NCBI GenBank assembly: GCA_965204655.1
Contig: OZ241998.1
Coordinates: 1,116,001 to 1,180,000, forward strand
DNA: 64,000 nucleotides
Source of the DNA: CATQHL01 sp965204655
GTDB taxonomy: Bacteria > Actinomycetota > Acidimicrobiia > Acidimicrobiales > CATQHL01
Direction of reading: 5' to 3'
Shown: positions 57,116 to 64,000 of the stretch, one piece after another
How the letters are laid out: every line of letters starts with the position of its first letter
How positions within the stretch are numbered: the stretch's first letter is position 1
The notes under the pieces: model-generated
Told to the model about the DNA's origin: nothing
Seen by the model: the letters and a program-made list of their open reading frames with translations, nothing else
Databases searched by the model: none
Made by a program: the position numbers and the translations under genes

Positions 57116-60100
57116 TCAGCGAACTCGACGGCGGCTCAAAGCCAAGAGAGCCGCCGAGGTAATGACCACAATCCAGAGAACCATCTGACCGACCTGAGCG
57201 GAACGGCCTCGCGTGGGGAGGTAGCTGAGCTCCAGTTCGCTGACGACCTCCTCCCCTTCAACAACACCCTCCGGAGGCTCCGCATCAAAACTCCGAGCCC
57301 ACCCCAAGGCAGTTTCGTCTTCTAGAGGTCGGCCGTCCAAGGCAAGCGTCCAGCCGTCCGCCGCATCGGCTACGTAGACCCTCATAGGGGATGTGATCGC
57401 CGCTCGCGCCAGAGTGGGTCTTTCGTAGACCGGGAAGGCAAACGTCTCCCCGCTCAGTTCTTCCGCCGTAACAGCGCCCTTCCCCAGCAACACGGAGTGG
57501 GTCAACGGCGTGATCGTGTTACGGAACACCTTCAAACCCGGACGAGTCTCCAAAAGGTGCATATCAAATTGAGATTCGAGTCGTCGAGACACCAGATCAG
57601 ACACTGGGCGCTCCACTTCCCCAAAAGGCTCCGGCGCCAGGCGCTCGACGACCATCAAATACCTCACCCCCAGCGGAGCAAGAAGTTCGCCGAGTCGGTT
57701 GTTGCCACCATTAACGGCCTCATCCCAGGCCGAGGCGAGACGCTCTGCCTGCCCGGCTGGTGCAGTGAGCCACTGAGCGCCGACCTTGGGGAGGCCGGAC
57801 ATGGTGGTTGCGTATATCAGGTCTCCTTCCAAAGGCCAGCCGGCCAAGGGCATCACGTCGGGGTGTCCCACCCAGAGGACGCGAAAGGCTTCCTCCTGAG
57901 ATTCGGCCTCCACCTCCGCCAGCGTCGTGGAGTAGTCCCCCTCAGGCATCCCCCAGCGCCCGTCGAGGGTCGTCGCTAGGACAGGGACGCTGCCGATCGA
58001 CAAGGCGATCCAAGCAGCTGCAGTGAGAAGGGATCGGTTCAGGTGACGGGTGTCCCTATCAATACTCGCGACGCTGAGAGCCGCCGCCACCGCCAGAGCG
58101 ACCGCAGCGGGAGCCATCAACAACTCCACGCTAGAGAGTCCGCCCACCAACCAGCCGTGCTCGTTGGCCAGAGCCGCCAAGACAGAAAGCAGCACCAGGC
58201 ACCAGGCGCGAAGCGACCAGACAAAACTCTGGCCGCGAGCCAGAAGCAATCCCAGAACACCGAGCGCAACCAAGCCCCATGACAAACCCTGCACACCGAC
58301 CGACCCGGTATCAAACGACAGCAACTCAATGAAGGAACGACCCTCCCCAGAGGGAGGACGCGCACCTCCGAAATCCACCAGTTCGCGCCAGGAACGGGGA
58401 GCGGATGACCAGTTGAGCGCCCAGCCGAGGGCCGCCCCGCCCAGCGTCAGCGCTGCCAGTTTGGGCAGGCGCCTCGCTTCTCCCGCCAACAGACCCCCCA
58501 GGGCGATAGCCAGGGCAAGCATGCCGACTCCTGCTGCGGCGAGAGGAACGAACGCCCCCAGGAGACCGACCAGGATGCCCAACCCCAGAATGGGGGCGAC
58601 CCAGCCAGAGAGGAAACTCTCGCTTTTTTCTTCGTCCCCCCCTGCGGCGACGGCCCGAGACAGCCACAGCAATACCCAGGGCAGAACTCCGTAGACCCCC
58701 AGGGCGCTCCAGTTTCCACTGGCAAGAGCGTTGTAAGGCAGCGGAATCATCAAGAACGCCACCAGGCCGGCCACCTGCCCGTGCTTAGAACCGAACTTGC
58801 CCATGAACCGCCAGAGACCGAGCGCCCCGAAAGGTATGAGACCGACCAGCAAAACGGTCCGAGCCAAGGAAACGGAGCCGAACAAGACAGCGGAAGCCAC
58901 ACCCAGGATCGGCAAGGCCGTCGGACCGGGGCCTTCCACCCCCAGCCCCTCCGGCCTCCAATCGCTGAGCCATTCCCTGAAGAGATCGGCTGGGGAATTC
59001 CCGAAGAGAGCGACCTCTCCGACCGCCGGCACCCCACGGGTCAGGAGGTGTCTGCTCCCAAAAATGAACACGGCGATTGCAAGCAACCACGCCGCCAGCG
59101 AAACGCGCGCAGAACCACTGCCAAGAGCCGCCCAGTAGCGGCCAGGCCGCCCTAGGAACCCCTCCGTTTCCTCAGTCCCTGCGAAGAGCGCCCGCAGGAA
59201 ACGTCTCAGCGAAACCACGTTCCGCGACTGCAGTCGAGCAGCCCGTTCCAACGAATCCTCCGAACTCATTTGAGCAAGCCGACGGCGTCTGCTCATTACC
59301 TCCGGCAAGCCGAGCAGGTTCCAGGGCCACGCAACCGCCAGGGCGGCGAAGCGGCGGAAGTGTCCAGTCAACAAGGAAGCCAGACCTTCGCAGAACATCA
59401 TCACCAGAGCCAAGGGAATCAACTCGTACTCGTGAGACCGGGCGCACACCAAGGAAGAACGCAGGTTGTGACGCCAAAGCATCCGGTCCCGGGAAAGGTC
59501 GGGATTGCGTTCCGACAACTTCCCCCTGTGCCGAACGACCGCGTCCGGAGCCACGCGAACCGAAGCTCCTGCAATCACGGCGCGCCGCCCGAAGTCGGTG
59601 TCCTCGCCGTGGAAGGACATGGACGCGTCGAAACCGCCTAGGCGCTTGAAAAGATCGCAGCGAACCAGCATGCAGGCGCTGGAGACCGCCAACGCCGTGA
59701 GGGGTTCATCGTGCTGACCCTGGTCGTGCTCGCCCGGGGTGACGAGCGGAATAGGAGTGCCCAGCCGGTCGACCGTGTACCCCATCGACTGCAGCGACTT
59801 GGGTTCGTCCCAGTCCACCACTTTGGGACCGACGACCTCCGCCGAGGATGTCATCGACTCTTCAAGGAGACGGGTGACGACGTTGGGCGCCAACGAAACG
59901 TCGTCGTGGCAGATCAGGAGATAGAGCCGCTCCTCCTCGGGAGGCTCAAGCCAGGTTTCGTGCGCGTCCAGGGCGGCGTTGGCGGCAGCCGCAAATCCGG
60001 GGTTGCCTTCGGTGCCCAGCACAGAGGCTTCGGGGAGCATCTCGGCCACGCACTCCGTCACGTAGGAGGAAGCCCCCTCCTCAGAAAAGGACTCGCCGGA

Positions 60101-60274
60101 GGCGTCCTTTGCCGCCTGCGACGTTTCCACGACCGTGACGCGTAGGTTGGAATGATCCTGGTCACGCAGAGATCTCAGGGTTTCCTCAAACCATTCCCCG
60201 GGTGAGTGCGCCACAATCACAGCGTGGACGACCGGCCCGATTCTCGGCAGAGGATCGACGACGTCCAGGCTCAT
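57116..60274 (-). CDS. large GT2 glycosyltransferase with multi-spanning membrane domain
   Basis: A 1052-residue protein. Residues about 14-290 form a GT-A glycosyltransferase of family 2 (Val-Ile-Val-Ala-His-Ser, Asn-Pro-Gly-Phe-Ala-Ala-Ala-Asn-Asn-like segment, Cys-His-Asp-Asp-Val, Gly-Glu-Asp-Thr-Asp-Phe-Gly-Arg-Arg). A membrane helix near 300 and about a dozen more between 380 and 790 follow, then a soluble part and a final helix at about 1030-1048. Such fusions occur in actinobacterial cell-wall polymer synthesis. The gene is the first of a two-gene minus-strand unit with the DUF5719-like gene and is divergent from cofD. Confidence 0.85.
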   Translation of the reverse strand: MSLDVVDPLPRIGPVVHAVIVAHSPGEWFEETLRSLRDQDHSNLRVTVVETSQAAKDASGESFSEEGASSYVTECVAEMLPEASVLGTEGNPGFAAAANAALDAHETWLEPPEEERLYLLICHDDVSLAPNVVTRLLEESMTSSAEVVGPKVVDWDEPKSLQSMGYTVDRLGTPIPLVTPGEHDQGQHDEPLTALAVSSACMLVRCDLFKRLGGFDASMSFHGEDTDFGRRAVIAGASVRVAPDAVVRHRGKLSERNPDLSRDRMLWRHNLRSSLVCARSHEYELIPLALVMMFCEGLASLLTGHFRRFAALAVAWPWNLLGLPEVMSRRRRLAQMSSEDSLERAARLQSRNVVSLRRFLRALFAGTEETEGFLGRPGRYWAALGSGSARVSLAAWLLAIAVFIFGSRHLLTRGVPAVGEVALFGNSPADLFREWLSDWRPEGLGVEGPGPTALPILGVASAVLFGSVSLARTVLLVGLIPFGALGLWRFMGKFGSKHGQVAGLVAFLMIPLPYNALASGNWSALGVYGVLPWVLLWLSRAVAAGGDEEKSESFLSGWVAPILGLGILVGLLGAFVPLAAAGVGMLALAIALGGLLAGEARRLPKLAALTLGGAALGWALNWSSAPRSWRELVDFGGARPPSGEGRSFIELLSFDTGSVGVQGLSWGLVALGVLGLLLARGQSFVWSLRAWCLVLLSVLAALANEHGWLVGGLSSVELLMAPAAVALAVAAALSVASIDRDTRHLNRSLLTAAAWIALSIGSVPVLATTLDGRWGMPEGDYSTTLAEVEAESQEEAFRVLWVGHPDVMPLAGWPLEGDLIYATTMSGLPKVGAQWLTAPAGQAERLASAWDEAVNGGNNRLGELLAPLGVRYLMVVERLAPEPFGEVERPVSDLVSRRLESQFDMHLLETRPGLKVFRNTITPLTHSVLLGKGAVTAEELSGETFAFPVYERPTLARAAITSPMRVYVADAADGWTLALDGRPLEDETALGWARSFDAEPPEGVVEGEEVVSELELSYLPTRGRSAQVGQMVLWIVVITSAALLALSRRRVR

Positions 60275-60514
60275 TTCCGATGCGCAACCAAAGCTTCGAT
60301 TACGAGATCCTCAAGCGTTCAACCAAACGTTCAACTATCAATCGAGACCAATCCAGCTGCCGAAGTGGATCGATCCGACTCTCTCCGCACAAGGCTCCAA
60401 CGGGGCTCTACCAAAGCCCGATACCCGAAGAGGCGCCAAGACTGCACCAACCTGCAACCTCATGCTGAGAGTCGACATCAAAGCTAACTTTAATTCCAGA
60501 GGGCATACTCAACC

Positions 60515-61516
60515 GTGAACGATTCGGGCGCCGGCTCGCGCGAATCAGAGACGACCGTCCTGGCCGGCGGCTACGGCGCAGCCCGATTTCTGCGCGGACT
60601 CCTGCGGGTGACCGAACCGAAGAATGTCGCCGCCGTGGTGAACTGCGGCGACGACGTGGTGCTGAACGGCCTTTACATCAGCCCCGACCTCGACACCATC
60701 ACCTACTGCCTGGCCGGTGAACTCAACCCTAAGACTGGCTGGGGGCTGCGCGGGGAAACCCACCAGGCGCTGGAAACCCTGCGGCGTCTGGGAGGCGAGA
60801 CCTGGTTCACCCTGGGAGACCGCGACCTGGGAACCCACATCTACCGCACCCGCCGCCTAGCGGAAGGCGCGCCTCTATCACAGGTTGCCGCTGAGATCGC
60901 CGCCGGATGGGGTGTGCGCATACGCCTTCTGCCTGCCACCGACGACCGCATAGAAACTCGGCTCACCCTGGCGGCGGGCCGCCCCGACGGCGAAGAAACC
61001 CAAGGCGCTGGGGATACAGAGGAGGAGGTCGGTTTCCAGGAATACTTCGTGGCCCGCAGTCACTCCGTAGAGGTGCGATCCATCCGCTTTGCGGGAGCTG
61101 ACTCGGCGCGCCCCGGCCCGGGAGTGATCTCCGCCATCAGCCAAGCCGCCAGGGTGGTCATCGCCCCTTCTAACCCCATCCTCTCCATATGGCCGATCCT
61201 GGCGATTCCCGGTATCCGTGCGGTAGTAGAAAAACGCCGTGAAGCGACGGTGGCTGTCTCCCCTATCGTCGCAGATCAAGCGCTGAGAGGTCCCGCCGCC
61301 CGACTCATGGCCGAACTGGGATACGAGCCTTCCGTGGCGGGGGTCGCCAGGCTCTACGCGCCGCTGGCATCAGTCCTGGTGGTGGACGAGGCCGACCGGC
61401 ATCGCAGAGCAGAAGTAGAGGCAGAAGGAATGCGCTGCGCAACCGCTAGATCGGTCATGCACACTCCAGAGTTAGCCGCGGAACTAGCCGAATTCGTGCT
61501 TTCGGCGACGCCGTGA
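60515..61516 (+). CDS. cofD: 2-phospho-L-lactate transferase (F420 biosynthesis)
   Basis: A 333-residue CofD/FbiA, joining a lactyl- or enolpyruvyl-type phosphate moiety to the deazaflavin FO to give the first F420-0 form. The N-terminal Ala-Gly-Gly-Tyr-Gly-Ala-Ala-Arg-Phe-Leu, Asn-Cys-Gly-Asp-Asp, Ser-Pro-Asp-Leu-Asp-Thr-Ile and the Ser-Asn-Pro-Ile-Leu-Ser-Ile-Trp-Pro-Ile-Leu motif are typical. The GTG start has AGAGGG somewhat far upstream (about 11 bases). It overlaps cofE as GTGA. The organism therefore probably makes coenzyme F420. Confidence 0.95.
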   Translation: MNDSGAGSRESETTVLAGGYGAARFLRGLLRVTEPKNVAAVVNCGDDVVLNGLYISPDLDTITYCLAGELNPKTGWGLRGETHQALETLRRLGGETWFTLGDRDLGTHIYRTRRLAEGAPLSQVAAEIAAGWGVRIRLLPATDDRIETRLTLAAGRPDGEETQGAGDTEEEVGFQEYFVARSHSVEVRSIRFAGADSARPGPGVISAISQAARVVIAPSNPILSIWPILAIPGIRAVVEKRREATVAVSPIVADQALRGPAARLMAELGYEPSVAGVARLYAPLASVLVVDEADRHRRAEVEAEGMRCATARSVMHTPELAAELAEFVLSATP

Positions 61517-62211
61517 ACAAGTTGGAGATAATCGCAGTAAAAGGGCTGGGGGAGATCTCCGCTGGCTGCGACCTAGCCGCAGAGTTGGCCGCCGCTGCAC
61601 CGCTGCTTGACGGGGACGTTCTGGTAGTCACCCAGAAGATCATCTCCAAGGCCGAAGGCCGCTTGCGCTCAGTGGACGCCTCAGACGCTGCCGAACGCCG
61701 CAAACTGGTGGAGGCAGAATCCGTCCGCGTGCTGCGGCGCAGGGGCGAACTTCTGATCTGCGAAACGCCTCACGGCTTCGTGTGCGCCAACGCCGGCGTT
61801 GATTTCTCTAACGTCCCTGAGGGGCGGGCCGCCCTGCTGCCTCTGGATTCCGACCGCTCGGCGCGGCGCATCCGAAACGAAATTCTCGCCCGGTTCAACA
61901 CGGCTGTTGGGGTTGTGATCACCGACACGTTCGGACGGCCGTGGCGCCGCGGCCTAGTGGACGTCGCCATCGGATGCGCCGGCGTCAAACCCATCCTGGA
62001 TCTCCGGGGCTCTTCGGACGCAGCCGGCAGAAGCCTGCAAGTCACCGAGGTCGCCCTCGCCGACGAGATCGCAGCAGCAGCCGAGATGGTGATGGGCAAG
62101 GCTCGCAACGTCCCCGCTGCAGTGGTGCGGGGCATTCCGGAAGAGTGGCTAGGAAGCGGGAGCGTGAAAGACGATCTCTTGCGTCCCGCCCACGAAGACC
62201 TCTTCCGCTGA
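61513..62211 (+). CDS. cofE: coenzyme F420:L-glutamate ligase, stand-alone
   Basis: A 232-residue CofE, adding glutamates to F420-0. Val-Val-Thr-Gln-Lys-Ile-Ile-Ser-Lys-Ala-Glu-Gly-Arg, Cys-Ala-Asn-Ala-Gly-Val-Asp-Phe-Ser and Ile-Thr-Asp-Thr-Phe-Gly-Arg-Pro-Trp-Arg are the family motifs. It ends near where the ligase domain of mycobacterial FbiB ends, so the C-terminal nitroreductase-like domain found there is missing. The GTG start overlaps the cofD stop, so the two are translationally coupled. Confidence 0.94.
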   Translation: MNKLEIIAVKGLGEISAGCDLAAELAAAAPLLDGDVLVVTQKIISKAEGRLRSVDASDAAERRKLVEAESVRVLRRRGELLICETPHGFVCANAGVDFSNVPEGRAALLPLDSDRSARRIRNEILARFNTAVGVVITDTFGRPWRRGLVDVAIGCAGVKPILDLRGSSDAAGRSLQVTEVALADEIAAAAEMVMGKARNVPAAVVRGIPEEWLGSGSVKDDLLRPAHEDLFR

Positions 62212-62244
62212 CGCCCACGGGCGTCAACCCACGGGCGTCAACCC
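62209..62244. repeat. palindrome at the cofE stop and 14-base tandem repeat
   Basis: tgacgccc-ac-gggcgtca (62209-62226) is an 8-base perfect inverted repeat that includes the cofE stop codon. acgggcgtcaaccc then occurs twice in tandem (62217-62230, 62231-62244). It lies between convergent cofE and the nucleotidyltransferase gene, so a terminator role is plausible, though no T run follows. Confidence 0.5.
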
Positions 62245-62313
62245 CCCTTAAGCCCTAGGGAGCTCTCCCCTGCTCCCACGCTCATCGGCCGTCCCCCTTG
62301 TGGCCGCCCCTTA

Positions 62314-63312
62314 TCAGACCCTTTCGCCGTCGGCTAGCAGTCTCAGGTCATCAATCACCGCCCGCTCCGAGACCACCGCGTCAAATCCCACCACCGCATC
62401 TGTGACGCGAGCCCCTCTGCATACCTTCCCACCCGGCAGGATCACCGACCCGCGCACCACGGCCTCTTCCTCTACCTCGGCCCGCCCCATTATCACGCTC
62501 CCCGAAACGCTCGCATCCGGCGACACCTTGGCCGTGGGGTCTACCCCTTCAAGCACTTGGCTGCGCCTGCCAGAGATCAAGTCCAACTGCGACTGCAGGT
62601 AGGACATCGGCGTGCCTGCGTCCATCCAGTAGTCCTCGCTGCCCAGGGCGTACAGCCTTCCCGCCTCGGCAAGCATCGGGAAGATTTCTCTTTCCATAGA
62701 GACTGATCGTCCGTCGGCGATCCGATTCAACACCGAAGGCTCTAAGACGTATATTCCCGCATTTATCCACCCTCCGGCGGGAACGGAATCCGACGGCTTC
62801 TCCACGAAACTCAAGACCTTGCCTTCGGGGGAGGCAAGAACGCTCCCGAAACGTGAAACGTCGTCGACGGGAATGGTGAGGATGGTGGCCTCGGCGTTCC
62901 GAGCGCGATGGAAGGTCAGCAGGGCATCGAAGGACGCCTCAGTGAGAATGTCGCCGTTGACGACCATAAACGTCTCCGAGAGACATCCCCCCGCCTCCTC
63001 TGCACGGCGAGCGGCGTAGAGCAGTCCACCGGCCGTCCCCAGCCGTGACGGCTCCGCGGCGTAGGTGATTCCTGCTCCACCGCAGCGTCCCTCTGGATAG
63101 TTCAGCAGAAACTCGTCGGGGCGGTAACAGAGTGAGAGCACGACGTCTTCCACACCTTCTCTGACCAGTTTCCCCACGACGTGTTCAATCATTGGCCTGT
63201 CCACGATGGGAAGCATCTGTTTAGGCCTATTAAGAGTCAGTGGGCGCAGACGCGTTCCCAGTCCGCCTGCGAGAACCACCGCACTCTTCACCCCACGGGT
63301 GTTCCCCGTCAC
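62314..63312 (-). CDS. sugar-1-phosphate nucleotidyltransferase (mannose-1-phosphate guanylyltransferase type)
   Basis: A 332-residue GT-A-fold nucleotidyltransferase with a C-terminal hexapeptide (left-handed helix) part. Leu-Ala-Gly-Gly-Leu-Gly-Thr-Arg-Leu-Arg-Pro-Leu-Thr and Pro-Lys-Gln-Met-Leu-Pro open the enzyme; Val-Asn-Gly-Asp-Ile-Leu holds the metal Asp; Phe-Val-Glu-Lys-Pro and Asn-Ala-Gly-Ile-Tyr follow. These do not fix the sugar or base. The mutase and F420 context matches the mycobacterial ManB (GDP-mannose) locus. The GTG start overlaps the stop of a short upstream frame as GTGA. Confidence 0.88.
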   Translation of the reverse strand: MTGNTRGVKSAVVLAGGLGTRLRPLTLNRPKQMLPIVDRPMIEHVVGKLVREGVEDVVLSLCYRPDEFLLNYPEGRCGGAGITYAAEPSRLGTAGGLLYAARRAEEAGGCLSETFMVVNGDILTEASFDALLTFHRARNAEATILTIPVDDVSRFGSVLASPEGKVLSFVEKPSDSVPAGGWINAGIYVLEPSVLNRIADGRSVSMEREIFPMLAEAGRLYALGSEDYWMDAGTPMSYLQSQLDLISGRRSQVLEGVDPTAKVSPDASVSGSVIMGRAEVEEEAVVRGSVILPGGKVCRGARVTDAVVGFDAVVSERAVIDDLRLLADGERV

Positions 63313-63392
63313 TCGGCGGCCTCGGATTTTCCGGAGTTGAGCGTCGGTTCGTTAAACGTCAAGCCGGGAGGGTAGAACGCCGACAGTCTCAT
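63309..63392 (-). CDS. possible 27-residue coupled leader ORF
   Basis: ATG at 63392 to TGA at 63311-63309 encodes 27 residues rich in Pro, Ser and Glu. Its stop overlaps the GTG of the nucleotidyltransferase as GTGA, the same junction type used by real gene pairs in this window. There is no Shine-Dalgarno sequence and no recognised family, so it may be chance. Confidence 0.25.
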   Translation of the reverse strand: MRLSAFYPPGLTFNEPTLNSGKSEAAE

Positions 63393-63429
63393 TCGGCCGT
63401 GGATGGCCGGCTTCCCCCCGGAAGCGAGA

Positions 63430-64000
63430 TCACTCCTCGGCGGCTTCCGGATCGGCCTCGTCGTCCACCCTTCTTAGGGCGTTGGGGTCGACCTGCCCTA
63501 GGAAGGCAATTCTCTCCGGCGGCGGGGGCGGGATTTCCCCATCCTGCGGAATCCGGGCGATCGTCCAAGCTTCTCCGTTATTGAGGAAGCGCAAATCATC
63601 AAATCCCTCGGTGAACACCTCCGGCGCTTCGTCGGAGGAGCTAGCGAACTCCCAGCGCGCTATAGCGATGATGGACGGCTCCCCGCCGCAGTCATCGCCC
63701 GCGGGCAGTTCTCTGCCGTTGTCTAGAACGATGCGCTCGGGGGTCACCGAAATTCCCATGGACTCAAAGAAGTGCTTCATCGTGGCCTCGTATCCCGAAG
63801 AGCGTTCGTAGAACGGGTGGACATGGATGATCCCGTCTCCGTGGGAGTGGATGCCCGACGGGTCGTTGTCGCTCTGGAAGGCCGGCAGGAAGCCGCCCTG
63901 CTCGCCCTCGGCACAGTCCCAGACCCCGTAGGGAGAGTGCCAGTGGTCTTCGTTTTGAACCGGGCGTGCTTGAACGTCCCGCAAGTTGTAAGCGACGGCC
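63430..64000 (-). CDS. conserved actinobacterial protein of unknown function (partial, 5' end beyond right edge)
   Basis: The frame is open to the right edge and the first in-window start codon (TTG near 63984) has no ribosome binding site, so the N-terminus is very likely outside. The visible part contains Trp-His-Ser-Pro-Tyr-Gly-Val-Trp-Asp-Cys, a His-rich stretch (Ile-His-Ser-His-Gly-Asp-Gly-Ile-Ile-His-Val-His-Pro) that could bind metal, and a Pro/Glu-rich C-terminus ending in Asp-Pro-Glu-Ala-Ala-Glu-Glu. I do not recognise a named family or enzyme. It lies upstream of the nucleotidyltransferase on the same strand, 117 bases away. Confidence 0.6.
   Translation of the reverse strand, partial: AVAYNLRDVQARPVQNEDHWHSPYGVWDCAEGEQGGFLPAFQSDNDPSGIHSHGDGIIHVHPFYERSSGYEATMKHFFESMGISVTPERIVLDNGRELPAGDDCGGEPSIIAIARWEFASSSDEAPEVFTEGFDDLRFLNNGEAWTIARIPQDGEIPPPPPERIAFLGQVDPNALRRVDDEADPEAAEE

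Overview
The window is 64 kb of high-GC bacterial DNA with no rRNA, tRNA or CRISPR that I can see. The housekeeping content points to an actinobacterium, most likely of the Acidimicrobiia type. It carries the last F420 biosynthesis genes (cofD-cofE) beside a mannose-activation and envelope glycosyltransferase cluster, an arrangement I remember around fbiA-fbiB in mycobacteria. It also has an MEP isoprenoid pathway, a RseP/Rip1 protease and many GTG starts. The class-level assignment is inference from gene content.

Region 1 (1-10448, minus strand) is an accessory surface cassette. A membrane-anchored 1401-residue protein with two families of cysteine repeats, a poly-threonine linker and a metzincin protease site is followed 8 bases later by a head-to-tail array of at least three RCC1-repeat lipoproteins, the last running off the left edge. 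Region 2 (10608-17793, plus strand) is a two-gene helicase module: a 1758-residue fusion of a DnaQ-type exonuclease, a DinG/XPD-type helicase and a RecQ helicase, followed 55 bases later by a UvrD-like helicase. These two regions are the least ordinary part of the window.

Region 3 (17828-41620, minus strand) is core information processing and metabolism, read in transcription order: comM, dprA, xerC, rpsB, tsf, pyrH, frr, cdsA, dxr, rip1/rseP, ispG, a clear terminator, then rimP, nusA, ylxR, infB, a fused rbfA-truB gene, rpsO, pnp and dapB. Many junctions are 4-base stop/start overlaps. comF (42224-42814) lies beyond comM behind AT-rich spacers, so three genes of the natural-transformation set lie together.

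Region 4 (43124-64000) holds a thioesterase-like gene. It is followed by ahcY, a phosphoglucose/phosphomannose isomerase, a Trm112-like protein, a phosphohexomutase, a GT2 glycosyltransferase, a large GT-C-like membrane protein and a CPBP protease. Divergent from these are ftsH and a thioredoxin-like gene. Further on are a secreted DUF5719-like protein and a giant GT2 membrane glycosyltransferase, then divergent cofD-cofE, then a nucleotidyltransferase (mannose-1-phosphate guanylyltransferase type) and a partial conserved protein at the right edge. Hexose-6-phosphate isomerisation, the mutase step and NDP-sugar formation would feed the membrane glycosyltransferases, while AhcY and F420 genes serve central cofactor metabolism.
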